Assembly (NCBI GenBank): GCA_036139795.1
Contig: JAYZYX010000305.1
Location: forward strand, 1-13,624
Direction: 5' to 3'
Source of the DNA: Donghicola sp036139795
Lineage (GTDB): Bacteria > Pseudomonadota > Alphaproteobacteria > Rhodobacterales > Rhodobacteraceae
Length of the DNA: 13,624 nt
In this document: piece by piece, positions 1 through 6,334 of the stretch
Layout of the letters: every line of letters begins with the position of its first letter
Numbering within the stretch: the stretch's first letter is position 1
The notes under the pieces: model-generated
Told to the model about the DNA's origin: nothing
The model's input: only the letters and a program-made list of their open reading frames with translations
The model's database searches: none
Program-made: the position numbers and the translations under genes

Positions 1-132
1 ACATGACCGACGGCACGGTTCCTCTTTGTGGGCAAACCGGCTGATACTCCACGAAAGGCCGAAATTCTCGGAAAACTGAGCAATTCCGGACCTTCCATGA
101 ACACCCAGATCACCTAAACTTCGCCAAGAAAG

Positions 133-158
133 GCACAGGCCCGCCACTGGACCTGTGC
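133..158. promoter_or_regulatory. Inverted repeat upstream of the AraC-type gene
   Basis: Arms GCACAGG (133-139) and CCTGTGC (152-158) are perfect 7-base complements around a 12-base spacer; two further base pairs form inside after one mismatch. The repeat ends 27 bases before the start codon at 186 and no T-run follows, so an operator (perhaps autoregulatory) or a 5' leader hairpin fits better than a terminator. The rest of 1-185 shows no gene I can support. The function is inferred from position and symmetry only. Confidence 0.35.
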
Positions 159-185
159 AGATCAAAGCGAGTTTGTGCATCGGGG

Positions 186-1235
186 ATGGGAATGTCTGAA
201 CCTATGATGGCCGCAGGGTTCGTTGCGGCTTTTCTGGATTATGCGTCGGAAAAAGGCGCACCACGCGGGGCGCTACTGACGGCCTCGGGCTTACGCGAAG
301 AGGATTTGCAAGATCAGGACAACCGTGTTCCGATCGCATCCTACCAAGCGATGATCGGCGCAGGGGTCGCAGCCACGCAGGACACGGCGCTTCTTCTGCG
401 GCATACGCTGGATACCAAGCTTGAGACGATCTCGATCGTCGGGCAGATCGTGCATACATCGGCCTCGCTGGCCCATTCGATCGAACAGCTGAACCGCTAC
501 CTCCGCCTCATGAGCGAAACCGATGCTGTTGCAGGACAGGATCGGTTTGAACTGCTACAGCAAAATGGCGAAGTGTGGATTGTCGATCATATGCCCATCG
601 GTGGTTCAAGCGAGGCGCCCCCCTATCTGGCGCTAGAGGCTTCATTCGCGCGTTTTATTAGCGAATTCCGCCGGTCTTTCCCTGATCTGACCTTCGAGTT
701 GGAGATGGAGGTCACCTACGGTCCGCCGCCCCATGTTCAGGACTATCCCGACCTGTTCCGCGTCCCTGTCCGCTTTAACAGCACCCGAAATGCACTGCGG
801 ATCGATCCGGTCTGGCTTAGCGCCGACAGTGCCTTTGAACCGGGCCATCAATATGCTTTCGGCATCTTCACCCGCCACGCGGACGGTCTGCTGCAAGAGC
901 TAGAGCGTTCAGACAGCATCCGCGCCCAGATCGAAGGCCAGATCCTGCCTGATCTGCACAAGGGCTCTCTATCAATGGACAAGATCTCGCGTGATCTGGG
1001 AATGAGCCGCCAGACCCTCTACCGCCGCCTGAAGGAAGAGGGGGTGACCTTCGCTGAAATCCACGACAGCCTGCGCGAGCGCATGGCGCGGGATTATCTG
1101 GCAGCCCGCAAGGTTTCGGTGAATGAAACCGCCTATCTTCTGGGGTTCTCCGAAGCATCCTCTTTTGTCCGCGCCTTCAAGCGCTGGACCGGCATGACCC
1201 CTTCGGCGTTCCGTGAAGAGGGGGCAGGGGCCTGA
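186..1235 (+). CDS. AraC-family transcriptional regulator
   Basis: A 349-residue cytoplasmic DNA-binding regulator. The last ~90 residues carry the two helix-turn-helix units of the AraC/XylS fold: the first around LSMDKISRDLGMSRQTLYRR, the second around ETAYLLGFSEASSFVRAFKR, closing with the family signature GMTPSAFR. The long N-terminal part (about residues 10-200) matches in length and style the 'arabinose-binding-like' ligand domain of OruR/ArgR-type members. ATG at 192 (two codons in) is an alternative start and has a G-rich SD-like stretch (182-185) at better spacing. The gene lies 91 bases ahead of the co-oriented run 1327-2728, so a natural inference is that it controls that oxidoreductase run. 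The ligand cannot be read from sequence. Confidence 0.93.
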   Translation: MGMSEPMMAAGFVAAFLDYASEKGAPRGALLTASGLREEDLQDQDNRVPIASYQAMIGAGVAATQDTALLLRHTLDTKLETISIVGQIVHTSASLAHSIEQLNRYLRLMSETDAVAGQDRFELLQQNGEVWIVDHMPIGGSSEAPPYLALEASFARFISEFRRSFPDLTFELEMEVTYGPPPHVQDYPDLFRVPVRFNSTRNALRIDPVWLSADSAFEPGHQYAFGIFTRHADGLLQELERSDSIRAQIEGQILPDLHKGSLSMDKISRDLGMSRQTLYRRLKEEGVTFAEIHDSLRERMARDYLAARKVSVNETAYLLGFSEASSFVRAFKRWTGMTPSAFREEGAGA

Positions 1236-1326
1236 TCTGAGACCAACCATCAAAGGAATGAAACCAGCGGTCATCCGCGGCGCGGCGCACATCAAGTAGG
1301 GTCATTGCATAACGAAAGGATTTTCC

Positions 1327-1491
1327 ATGCCCGATATGCTGACCCTCCGCGCCCACCGTTTCAAAGCCCTGCACGCCTTATTGACCGGCGAGACATTCTT
1401 TACTCAGCCAGTTAACCGCGACGAACAAGTGCCTGAAACAACACCCAAAACGCCGCCCCAATGCGTCGCCCGTAAAGAGGCCCTATCATGA
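1327..1491 (+). CDS. Small 54-residue ORF, translationally coupled to the next gene
   Basis: A short reading frame beginning MPDMLTLRAHRFKALHALL and ending VARKEALS. Three signs favour real translation: AAAGGA at 1315-1320 sits 6 bases before the ATG; the frame stays open for 54 codons; and its TGA (1489-1491) overlaps the ATG (1488) of the next gene as ATGA, the classic coupling arrangement. The predicted protein has a basic helical N-terminal half and a Pro/Thr-rich C-terminal half, with no membrane segment or motif that I recognise. It may be a genuine small protein or a leader that controls translation of the membrane protein behind it. It is too short for default gene callers and easily missed. 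Confidence 0.5.
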   Translation: MPDMLTLRAHRFKALHALLTGETFFTQPVNRDEQVPETTPKTPPQCVARKEALS

Positions 1492-1856
1492 CCATCGCCG
1501 CTATTATCTACGCCGCAGCGACCACGCTGCCGATTGCCATGCATGTGGGCCTTATCGCCGGTGCGCCTTGGGGCCGTTTTACGATGGGCGGACGCTTTTC
1601 CGGCAGCCTGCCAGCCTTTTGGCGGGTCCTTCCGCTGGTGCAAGCCGCTCTGTTGATCGCAATGTCATGCAGTGTGTTGCAGCGGGCAAATCTGTTGGAT
1701 CTATCCTTGCCAAGTTATGCCTTTCCTCTGACGTTGATCCTGACCTTTGTGACCCTGATCGCGAACAGCTTTAGCCCCTCGCGCCCCGAGCGGCGCCTCT
1801 GGACGCCCATCACTGCCGCTATGGCGCTTTCAGCGGCCGCTGTTGCGTTCCCGTGA
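1488..1856 (+). CDS. Four-helix integral membrane protein, unknown function
   Basis: A 122-residue very hydrophobic protein. Four likely membrane segments are visible: about residues 3-24 (IIYAAATTLPIAMHVGLIAG), 44-64 (FWRVLPLVQAALLIAMSCSV), 77-94 (AFPLTLILTFVTLIANS) and 104-121. The loop after helix 1 has an aromatic/glycine patch (APWGRF, MGGRF) that could be conserved, and the loop before helix 4 is basic. Its start overlaps the stop of the 54-residue ORF (ATGA), and its stop lies 11 bases before the NAD(P)-binding protein, so all three are probably one transcript. I do not recognise a named family. Pairing with a soluble oxidoreductase suggests a membrane redox or anchoring role, but this is inference. 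Confidence 0.7.
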   Translation: MTIAAIIYAAATTLPIAMHVGLIAGAPWGRFTMGGRFSGSLPAFWRVLPLVQAALLIAMSCSVLQRANLLDLSLPSYAFPLTLILTFVTLIANSFSPSRPERRLWTPITAAMALSAAAVAFP

Positions 1857-1867
1857 AAGGAAATCCG

Positions 1868-2728
1868 ATGCAATCCGTCTTCATCGCCGGAGCCACCGGC
1901 TATCTTGGCCGCTATCTTTGCGCCGAATACGAACGGCGCGGCTGCTATGTCACTGCCCTTGTTCGTGACAAGTCCCGCGCCCGCGACATCTGCGCCAGCG
2001 CCCTGATCGAGGCCGAGGCCACGCGTCCCGACACGCTGGCTGACACAATGGAGGGGGCCGATCTGGTCGTCTCGGCCCTTGGGATCACGCGGCAAAAGGA
2101 TGGGCTGACCTATCGCGACGTGGATTTTCAGGCAAACCTCAACCTTCTACGCGAAGCCGAGCGGGCAGGCGTGTCGCGGTTTGCCTATGTTCATGTGCTG
2201 AACGCCGACAAGATGCGCCATGTGCCATTGGTGGCCGCAAAGGCCGATTTTGTGGATGCACTACAACGGTCCCCGATCGCGTCAACCGTGATTGCGCCCT
2301 CGGGCTATTTCTCGGACATGCAGGACTTTCTGAAGATGGCTCAAGCGGGCAGGGTCTGGCTGTTCGGCACAGGGACCAACCGGATCAATCCGATCCACGG
2401 TGCCGATCTGGCCACCGCAATTGCCGAGGCGACAGACAAAGGCACCCAATGGCTGGATGTGGGCGGCCCCGATACCTTCACCCATCACGAACTGGCGCAA
2501 CTGGCCTTCGACTGCTTCGAAAAAACACCCCGCGTCACCTATCTGCCCGATGGGATCAGACGGGCGGCTCTGCAGGTCCTGCCATGGGTCACGCCACAAA
2601 GCCTGAATGGCCCTGTGCAGTTCTTTCTGACCGCAATGGCGATGGATATGGTCGGCCAATCTGTTGGAACCCGCCACTTAGCTGATCATTTCAAAGCGTC
2701 GACCAAGACCTTCCGAACAACGCCCTAA
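1868..2728 (+). CDS. NAD(P)-binding NmrA-like / atypical short-chain dehydrogenase
   Basis: A 286-residue Rossmann-fold protein. The N-terminus has a beta strand followed by the dinucleotide-binding motif GATGYLG (residues 8-14, Gly8/Gly11/Gly14), and a downstream LVVSALGITR segment typical of atypical/extended SDRs and the NmrA-like NAD(P)H-binding family. No clear YxxxK catalytic pair is obvious, in keeping with the atypical branch; the C-terminal half carries a SYSF-like substrate-domain pattern with GTGTNRINPIHGADLA. The start chosen is ATG 1868, because AAAGGAAA (1856-1863) is properly spaced before it; a GTG in frame at 1853 lies inside the previous gene and has no better RBS. It is the last gene of the run that begins at 1327. 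Likely a soluble oxidoreductase or redox-sensing protein; the substrate is unknown. Confidence 0.87.
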   Translation: MQSVFIAGATGYLGRYLCAEYERRGCYVTALVRDKSRARDICASALIEAEATRPDTLADTMEGADLVVSALGITRQKDGLTYRDVDFQANLNLLREAERAGVSRFAYVHVLNADKMRHVPLVAAKADFVDALQRSPIASTVIAPSGYFSDMQDFLKMAQAGRVWLFGTGTNRINPIHGADLATAIAEATDKGTQWLDVGGPDTFTHHELAQLAFDCFEKTPRVTYLPDGIRRAALQVLPWVTPQSLNGPVQFFLTAMAMDMVGQSVGTRHLADHFKASTKTFRTTP

Positions 2729-2812
2729 GCCATCCGCAGACGAACTTTCAAAACGATGTACATTCCTCCATCGCACGCCTAGAACCTTTAGAGTCTTGTC
2801 GCAGAGGGGCCA

Positions 2813-3238
2813 ATGGAAGCTCAAAAGATGATCGGCCACATGATCCGCCGCTTGCATCAAAAATCCACACAGGTGTTCACCAAGCGGATGACCGATGCAG
2901 GCCACGATCTGACCGCCGTGCAATTCTCTGCCCTTGATGCGATCAACAGCTTGCCAGGGTCGGATCAGGCCACCATTGCCGAAGCTATCGCCTATGACCG
3001 CGCCACGATTGGCGGCGTCATTGACCGCCTTGAACGCAAGGGCCTTGTCCAGCGGTCCGTTAGCCCCAAAGACCGCCGCGCCCGTGTGCTTCACCTGACC
3101 CCAGCAGGGGAACGCCACTACAAAGACGTGCTTCCAGTGATCATTGACCTGCAAGACGACATCCTGTCCGGCCTATCGGACGAAGAGCGTGCACTGCTTG
3201 CGCCGCTGATCCGGAAGACCGTCTTCCACGACACCTAA
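2813..3238 (+). CDS. MarR-family transcriptional regulator
   Basis: A 141-residue protein of the usual MarR length. An N-terminal helical dimerisation region precedes the winged helix at about residues 50-98: recognition part DRATIGGVIDRLERKGLVQR followed by the wing SPKDRRARVLHLTPAG, whose DxRA arginine/alanine core is the family hallmark. The C-terminal helices complete the dimer interface. AGAGGGG at 2801-2807 precedes the ATG. It lies 84 bases after the NAD(P)-binding gene on the same strand, so it may have its own promoter. MarR proteins usually repress neighbouring redox, drug or aromatic-compound genes and are released by small ligands or oxidation. Plausible targets here are the preceding oxidoreductase run or the aldo/keto reductase at 4123; the sequence does not decide between them. 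Confidence 0.93.
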   Translation: MEAQKMIGHMIRRLHQKSTQVFTKRMTDAGHDLTAVQFSALDAINSLPGSDQATIAEAIAYDRATIGGVIDRLERKGLVQRSVSPKDRRARVLHLTPAGERHYKDVLPVIIDLQDDILSGLSDEERALLAPLIRKTVFHDT

Positions 3239-3332
3239 GCAAAAAAGGTTATATCGCTTAGTCTTACGGATAGGACGCCCCCGCACCGACTGTTGCGATG
3301 CAATGTGCTGGGGTACTGTGTGGCAACGCGGC

Positions 3333-3352
3333 CCAAGGCAAGCCTACCTTGG
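3333..3352. repeat. Short inverted repeat in the leader of the 214-residue gene
   Basis: CCAAGG (3333-3338) and CCTTGG (3347-3352) are perfect complements around an 8-base loop, 55 bases before the start codon at 3407. There is no T-run after it. It could be an operator half-site pair or a leader hairpin; with only six bases per arm a chance occurrence cannot be excluded. Confidence 0.2.
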
Positions 3353-3406
3353 CAAGGGTCGCGCCTTATTCCTGTGCCCTGTACCGACCCATCGCAGCAA
3401 AACGAG

Positions 3407-4051
3407 ATGCCCATGGCTCCGAAGAATGATCTGGCGCTAGTCCTTTACACCAAAGATGATGACTATCTGCTGAAAGCCGACGGGACCGAGGCCCCTTTGG
3501 CTTTGGATGAGCGTACGCGCATCCTGATGGGCGTGATGGAGGTGCTACAGGCCAACAACTTTGCCCCGACCGAGATCGCCTCGGCCCTGCAACGGGTTAC
3601 TGAGCGCAACCTTGCGCTTCGGGCCATTGACGCGAACCAGCAACCGCCCCTCTCAACGCCCCAAGCGCTTGAGCACTTGTCAAACGCGATCCTGCGCCAT
3701 CTGGACAATGCCTATGCTCCGATGGCTGCCGCCCACGAAGATGGCCGCCGCGTGGTCGAAAACACCTGCACCATCTTTGGAGCTGTGACCAATCTGAACG
3801 AAATTGCCCCATCCCAGAAAGCCCGCTGGCAATACGGGGCAGGGATCTCGCGCGAGGATCTGGCGTCCATCGGGGGTGACACAGCCATCGCGCAGGACAT
3901 CCGGCGGTTCTTTGCCCTTTCGGTTACGGCGCTGCGGACGGCTCCACCGAAAGACCGTGATCTGCTGCTCATTGCCGTGCGCATCGTATCTGACGCTTGG
4001 GAGATCATCGGAGACGATCTATGCGAGGCGCTGGCCGGCGCCTCTGCCTGA
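3407..4051 (+). CDS. Conserved-looking hypothetical protein, 214 residues
   Basis: I do not recognise a family. ATG 3407 is chosen; ATG 3413 two codons later is equally possible. The frame is open further upstream to 3293, but that stretch contains basic, cysteine- and proline-rich sequence unlike the rest and looks non-coding. The RBS is weak (AACGAG just before the ATG). The protein is soluble and almost wholly alpha-helical. After a short strand-like N-terminus (LALVLYTKDDDYLL) it has helices around residues 28-66 and 80-130, an aromatic patch (ARWQYGAGISREDL) and a C-terminal helical stretch. There is no signal peptide or membrane segment. It lies between a MarR gene and an aldo/keto reductase on the same strand but is well separated from both, so it is probably monocistronic. 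Confidence 0.65.
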   Translation: MPMAPKNDLALVLYTKDDDYLLKADGTEAPLALDERTRILMGVMEVLQANNFAPTEIASALQRVTERNLALRAIDANQQPPLSTPQALEHLSNAILRHLDNAYAPMAAAHEDGRRVVENTCTIFGAVTNLNEIAPSQKARWQYGAGISREDLASIGGDTAIAQDIRRFFALSVTALRTAPPKDRDLLLIAVRIVSDAWEIIGDDLCEALAGASA

Positions 4052-4087
4052 TGGATTTTTCCTAGCCATAGCGCCCTAGCTTGTGTT

Positions 4088-4109
4088 CTCTGGTCGAAAT
4101 CAACCAGAG
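4088..4109. promoter_or_regulatory. Operator-like inverted repeat before the aldo/keto reductase
   Basis: CTCTGGT (4088-4094) and ACCAGAG (4103-4109) are perfect 7-base complements around an 8-base spacer (CGAAATCA). The repeat ends three bases before the AAGAGG ribosome binding site and 13 bases before the start codon. No T-run follows, so it is not a terminator. It is best read as a repressor site near the promoter, with the MarR protein at 2813 as one possible binder, or as a hairpin that could affect ribosome access. No strong -35/-10 pair was found close by. Confidence 0.45.
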
Positions 4110-4122
4110 GACAAGAGGCACC

Positions 4123-5121
4123 ATGCAGCAGCGCAAATTCGGACATAGTGGCAGAACCGTTTCATGTATCGGTCTGGGAGGCATGAGCTTTTCCGACTTT
4201 TACGGCGCAACCTCTCAAGAAGAGTCCTTCGCCGTGATGGATGCCGCGCTGGAGATGGGAATCGACCATATCGACACCGCCAACATCTACGGCATGGGCA
4301 GGTCGGAAACGGTGATCGGAAATTACCTCAAGGCCCGCGGCGGCGAGAACCCGTTTTACATAGCCACCAAAGGGGCGATCACCAGCGACCCCGAAACCGG
4401 TCAGCGGTGCTTTGACAACTCAATGGCGCACCTGCGTAAAGAGCTGGAGGGCAGCCTGACGCGCCTCGGGCTGGAGCAGGTTGACCTTTACTACATCCAC
4501 CGTCGCGATACCCGTGTTCCGATCGAAGAACTGGTCGAAACTCTGGTCACCTTCAAGAAAGAGGGCAAAATCGGCGGGTATGGCCTGTCTGAAATCGCCC
4601 CATACACTCTGCGACAGGCCGCAGCGATCCATCCTTGCGAAGCGGTCCAGAACGAATATTCCCTGTCCACACGCCTGCCAGAGCTCGGGATGCTGCAAGA
4701 ATGCGACCGCCTTGGCACCGCGATGGTCGCCTTCTCGCCCGTTGGGCGCGGACTGCTGACAGACACCCCGCCGACTGCGGACCGGATCGAAGGAAACCCG
4801 TTCCTTGGAGTGAACCCGCGCTTCATCGCGCCCCACTATGCTGCAAACATGGAGAAAACCGCGCAGTTCCAACGCCTTGCCGCCGAGATGGGCTACAGCA
4901 CCGCCGGTCTGGCGAATGCTTGGGTCTTGGCGCAGGGCGAGCAGGTTATCTCGATCCCCGGCACGCGGTCGGTGACCCACCTGAAGCAATTGGCAGAAGG
5001 TGTTGAAAAGCCCCTTGTCGCCGCAGAACTCGCACGGATCGAAGAAGTTCTACCTGTGGGATGGGCTGCGGGTGATCGATATTCGGTTGCGCAAAACGAC
5101 GGGCCAGAGCGCTACTGCTAA
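4123..5121 (+). CDS. Aldo/keto reductase
   Basis: A 332-residue cytoplasmic NADPH-dependent oxidoreductase with the (beta/alpha)8 barrel of the AKR superfamily. The catalytic tetrad is complete: Asp51 and Tyr56 in HIDTANIYGMG, Lys83 in FYIATKGA and His126 in DLYYIHRRD. The N-terminal MQQRKFGHSGRTVSCIGLGG and the segment VAFSPVGRGLLT are typical of the AKR branch that includes yeast Yakc-like and IolS-like reductases. The C-terminal part ISIPGTRSVTHLKQL matches the cofactor-phosphate loop. ATG 4123 is preferred because AAGAGG (4113-4118) precedes it; an in-frame TTG at 4081 lies upstream of the inverted repeat and has no RBS. It reduces an aldehyde or ketone whose identity cannot be predicted. 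The end is only four bases from the convergent gene at 5126. Confidence 0.94.
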   Translation: MQQRKFGHSGRTVSCIGLGGMSFSDFYGATSQEESFAVMDAALEMGIDHIDTANIYGMGRSETVIGNYLKARGGENPFYIATKGAITSDPETGQRCFDNSMAHLRKELEGSLTRLGLEQVDLYYIHRRDTRVPIEELVETLVTFKKEGKIGGYGLSEIAPYTLRQAAAIHPCEAVQNEYSLSTRLPELGMLQECDRLGTAMVAFSPVGRGLLTDTPPTADRIEGNPFLGVNPRFIAPHYAANMEKTAQFQRLAAEMGYSTAGLANAWVLAQGEQVISIPGTRSVTHLKQLAEGVEKPLVAAELARIEEVLPVGWAAGDRYSVAQNDGPERYC

Positions 5122-5125
5122 GCCC

Positions 5126-5347
5126 TCAGACGATCAAAAACGCGGCCAACAACGCGGCACCTAAAAACGCCACCGCCAAGCTACGGATCAGCGGGCGGTG
5201 GACGGCTTTGTATTCAAACCGCACATCGCCAGGGTGATAGCCGTAGTGCCGCCCCGAGCCGCTAAAGGAATCAGAATAGGAGTCACGCGTCCGCGCAATT
5301 CCCATGGATACGTTGTCCATTCTCACACCTTTTCGCGCCCGCGCCAT
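5126..5347 (-). CDS. Small membrane-anchored protein, unknown function
   Basis: A 73-residue protein with a polar, tyrosine/serine/glycine-rich N-terminal half (TRDSYSDSFSGSGRHYGYHP) and a single C-terminal hydrophobic helix (LIRSLAVAFLGAALLAAFLIV) that runs to the very end, so it resembles a tail-anchored inner-membrane protein. Two starts are plausible: ATG 5347 with GAAGGA upstream, and ATG 5320 (MDNVSMG...) with AAAGG upstream, giving 64 residues. It converges with the aldo/keto reductase (four bases between stops) and its promoter must lie in the AT-rich gap beyond 5347. No named family is recognised. Confidence 0.55.
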   Translation of the reverse strand: MARARKGVRMDNVSMGIARTRDSYSDSFSGSGRHYGYHPGDVRFEYKAVHRPLIRSLAVAFLGAALLAAFLIV

Positions 5348-5820
5348 AAAAGCTGTCCTTCATCTAGCAGCACATGGTTCTCGTGAAACGAGTTTGAAGC
5401 AATTGCTCTCATAAATATATAGAACGTTACGGTTATGGTTTCCTAGCCCACCTATTCGAAGGGGTAGGCCATTGTTTTGATGGTAAAAAACATCCTCTCG
5501 ACACATATATAATCTGAAATTTATTAATTTTTAATTACATATTTGAGAGAATTTTACCGCAGAATCGCTCAAAATCGCGTCTTTGCGTGATGTCTGGCCA
5601 AGGGAGCTAGTTTCTTGAATCAATGGTAAAATTCCACCGATTCACACGGCCAATACAGCCGCTATCGTAGAGACACGTGATCGAAATACGGCCACTCCTA
5701 CCCGTTGGGGTACATTCAACAGTGTGCAGGATGTGCCTATAAGTATGCATAGATTTGCAAGTTCGTTTTTTACCAAATGCAAACCCTCTCCCTGCTAGAA
5801 AAAGAAACGGAACGAACAAC
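5348..5820. other. AT-rich gene-free stretch
   Basis: About 470 bases without a supportable gene, markedly AT-rich between roughly 5400 and 5580 compared with the GC-rich genes around it. It contains a perfect TATAAT (5508-5513) without a convincing -35 box, a palindromic ATTAA-TTT-TTAAT (5523-5535), and an inverted repeat TGAATC (5616-5621) / GATTCA (5639-5644). A TATAAG element near 5732 could belong to the promoter of the receiver gene at 5821. The stretch must hold promoters for both flanking divergent genes (5126-5347 minus, 5821-6234 plus). Confidence 0.5.
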
Positions 5821-6234
5821 GTGACACAGATTATTATCGCCGATGCCAACCTGCTGGATGCCGAACTGCTGTCCTATGCCCTGCACACACGGGACTATCG
5901 CCACATCACGATCGCCAGCTGCTTTGATACGCTACTGACAGCTATGGATGCCGCAACGTCGATGACAACACTGGTCGTCCACGAAGACGTCTTGGGCGGG
6001 GCTGATTGGGACGGGATCGAACTGCTACGCGAAGTGGCACCCACAGGCCAGATTCTTGTCCTTGGCAACGAAGTCTGCGCAGAGCGCATCGAGAAAGCCA
6101 TTAGCAATCTGGTGTACTACGCGCCGAAAACGCTCTCGGCTGCAGCGATGATCGGTCATATCGAGATGATTGACCGCACACGCGCCGCTAATAGCATATT
6201 CACGCCCCTAGCGTCCGTAGCCGCTATCGCCTGA
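5821..6234 (+). CDS. Stand-alone degenerate receiver domain (response-regulator-like)
   Basis: A 137-residue protein with the outline of a CheY/NarL-type receiver: beta-1 QIIIADANLLDAE with a single acidic residue Asp8 where receivers usually have two; beta-3 region LVVHEDVLGGADWDGIELL, where Asp56 is the nearest phospho-acceptor but is displaced; beta-4 QILVLGNE, where Gly82 stands in place of the usual Ser/Thr; and a conserved-position Lys103 in YYAPKTLS. There is no DNA-binding domain: the protein ends just after a linker-like IFTPLASVAAIA. GTG 5821 is the likely start with GGAA upstream; an in-frame TTG at 5755 has no RBS. It converges with the hybrid kinase at 6335-8242 and could be a phosphate sink, a phosphorylation-independent adaptor, or a remnant of a LuxR-type regulator. 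Confidence 0.68.
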   Translation: MTQIIIADANLLDAELLSYALHTRDYRHITIASCFDTLLTAMDAATSMTTLVVHEDVLGGADWDGIELLREVAPTGQILVLGNEVCAERIEKAISNLVYYAPKTLSAAAMIGHIEMIDRTRAANSIFTPLASVAAIA

Positions 6235-6244
6235 ACCTTCAGGC
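6229..6244 (+). terminator. Hairpin over the stop codon of the receiver gene
   Basis: GCCTGA (6229-6234) and TCAGGC (6239-6244) pair perfectly around ACCT, and the stop codon TGA lies in the left arm. No U-run follows, so it is a weak or factor-dependent terminator at best, or an RNA-end stabiliser. Confidence 0.3.
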
Positions 6245-6292
6245 AAACGGATCACTGCCACGGGTCCGAACGTATTCGCAATCACTCTAACA

Positions 6293-6309
6293 GGCGGCCT
6301 TGTGCCGCC
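6293..6309 (-). terminator. GC-rich hairpin between convergent signalling genes
   Basis: GGCGGC (6293-6298) and GCCGCC (6304-6309) form a six-pair GC stem with a five-base loop, 25 bases after the kinase stop codon when read on the minus strand (followed there by TGTTAG). It is well placed to end the kinase transcript and could act from both sides. The following U content is low, so confidence is moderate. Confidence 0.4.
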
Positions 6310-6334
6310 ATTAGCTTAAATTCGAAGGCAGCCT

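Noticed and set aside
2754..2773. CGATG / CATCG inverted repeat before the MarR gene
   Set aside because: Only five bases per arm with a 10-base spacer; too likely by chance to call as a MarR operator.
3235..3261. CTAAGC / GCTTAG hairpin just after the MarR stop
   Set aside because: The 15-base A/T-rich loop and lack of a U-run make it a poor terminator.
5607..5849. An 80-codon minus-strand frame with a hydrophobic N-terminus
   Set aside because: It overlaps the start of the receiver gene and runs through the AT-rich promoter region; no RBS or recognisable feature.
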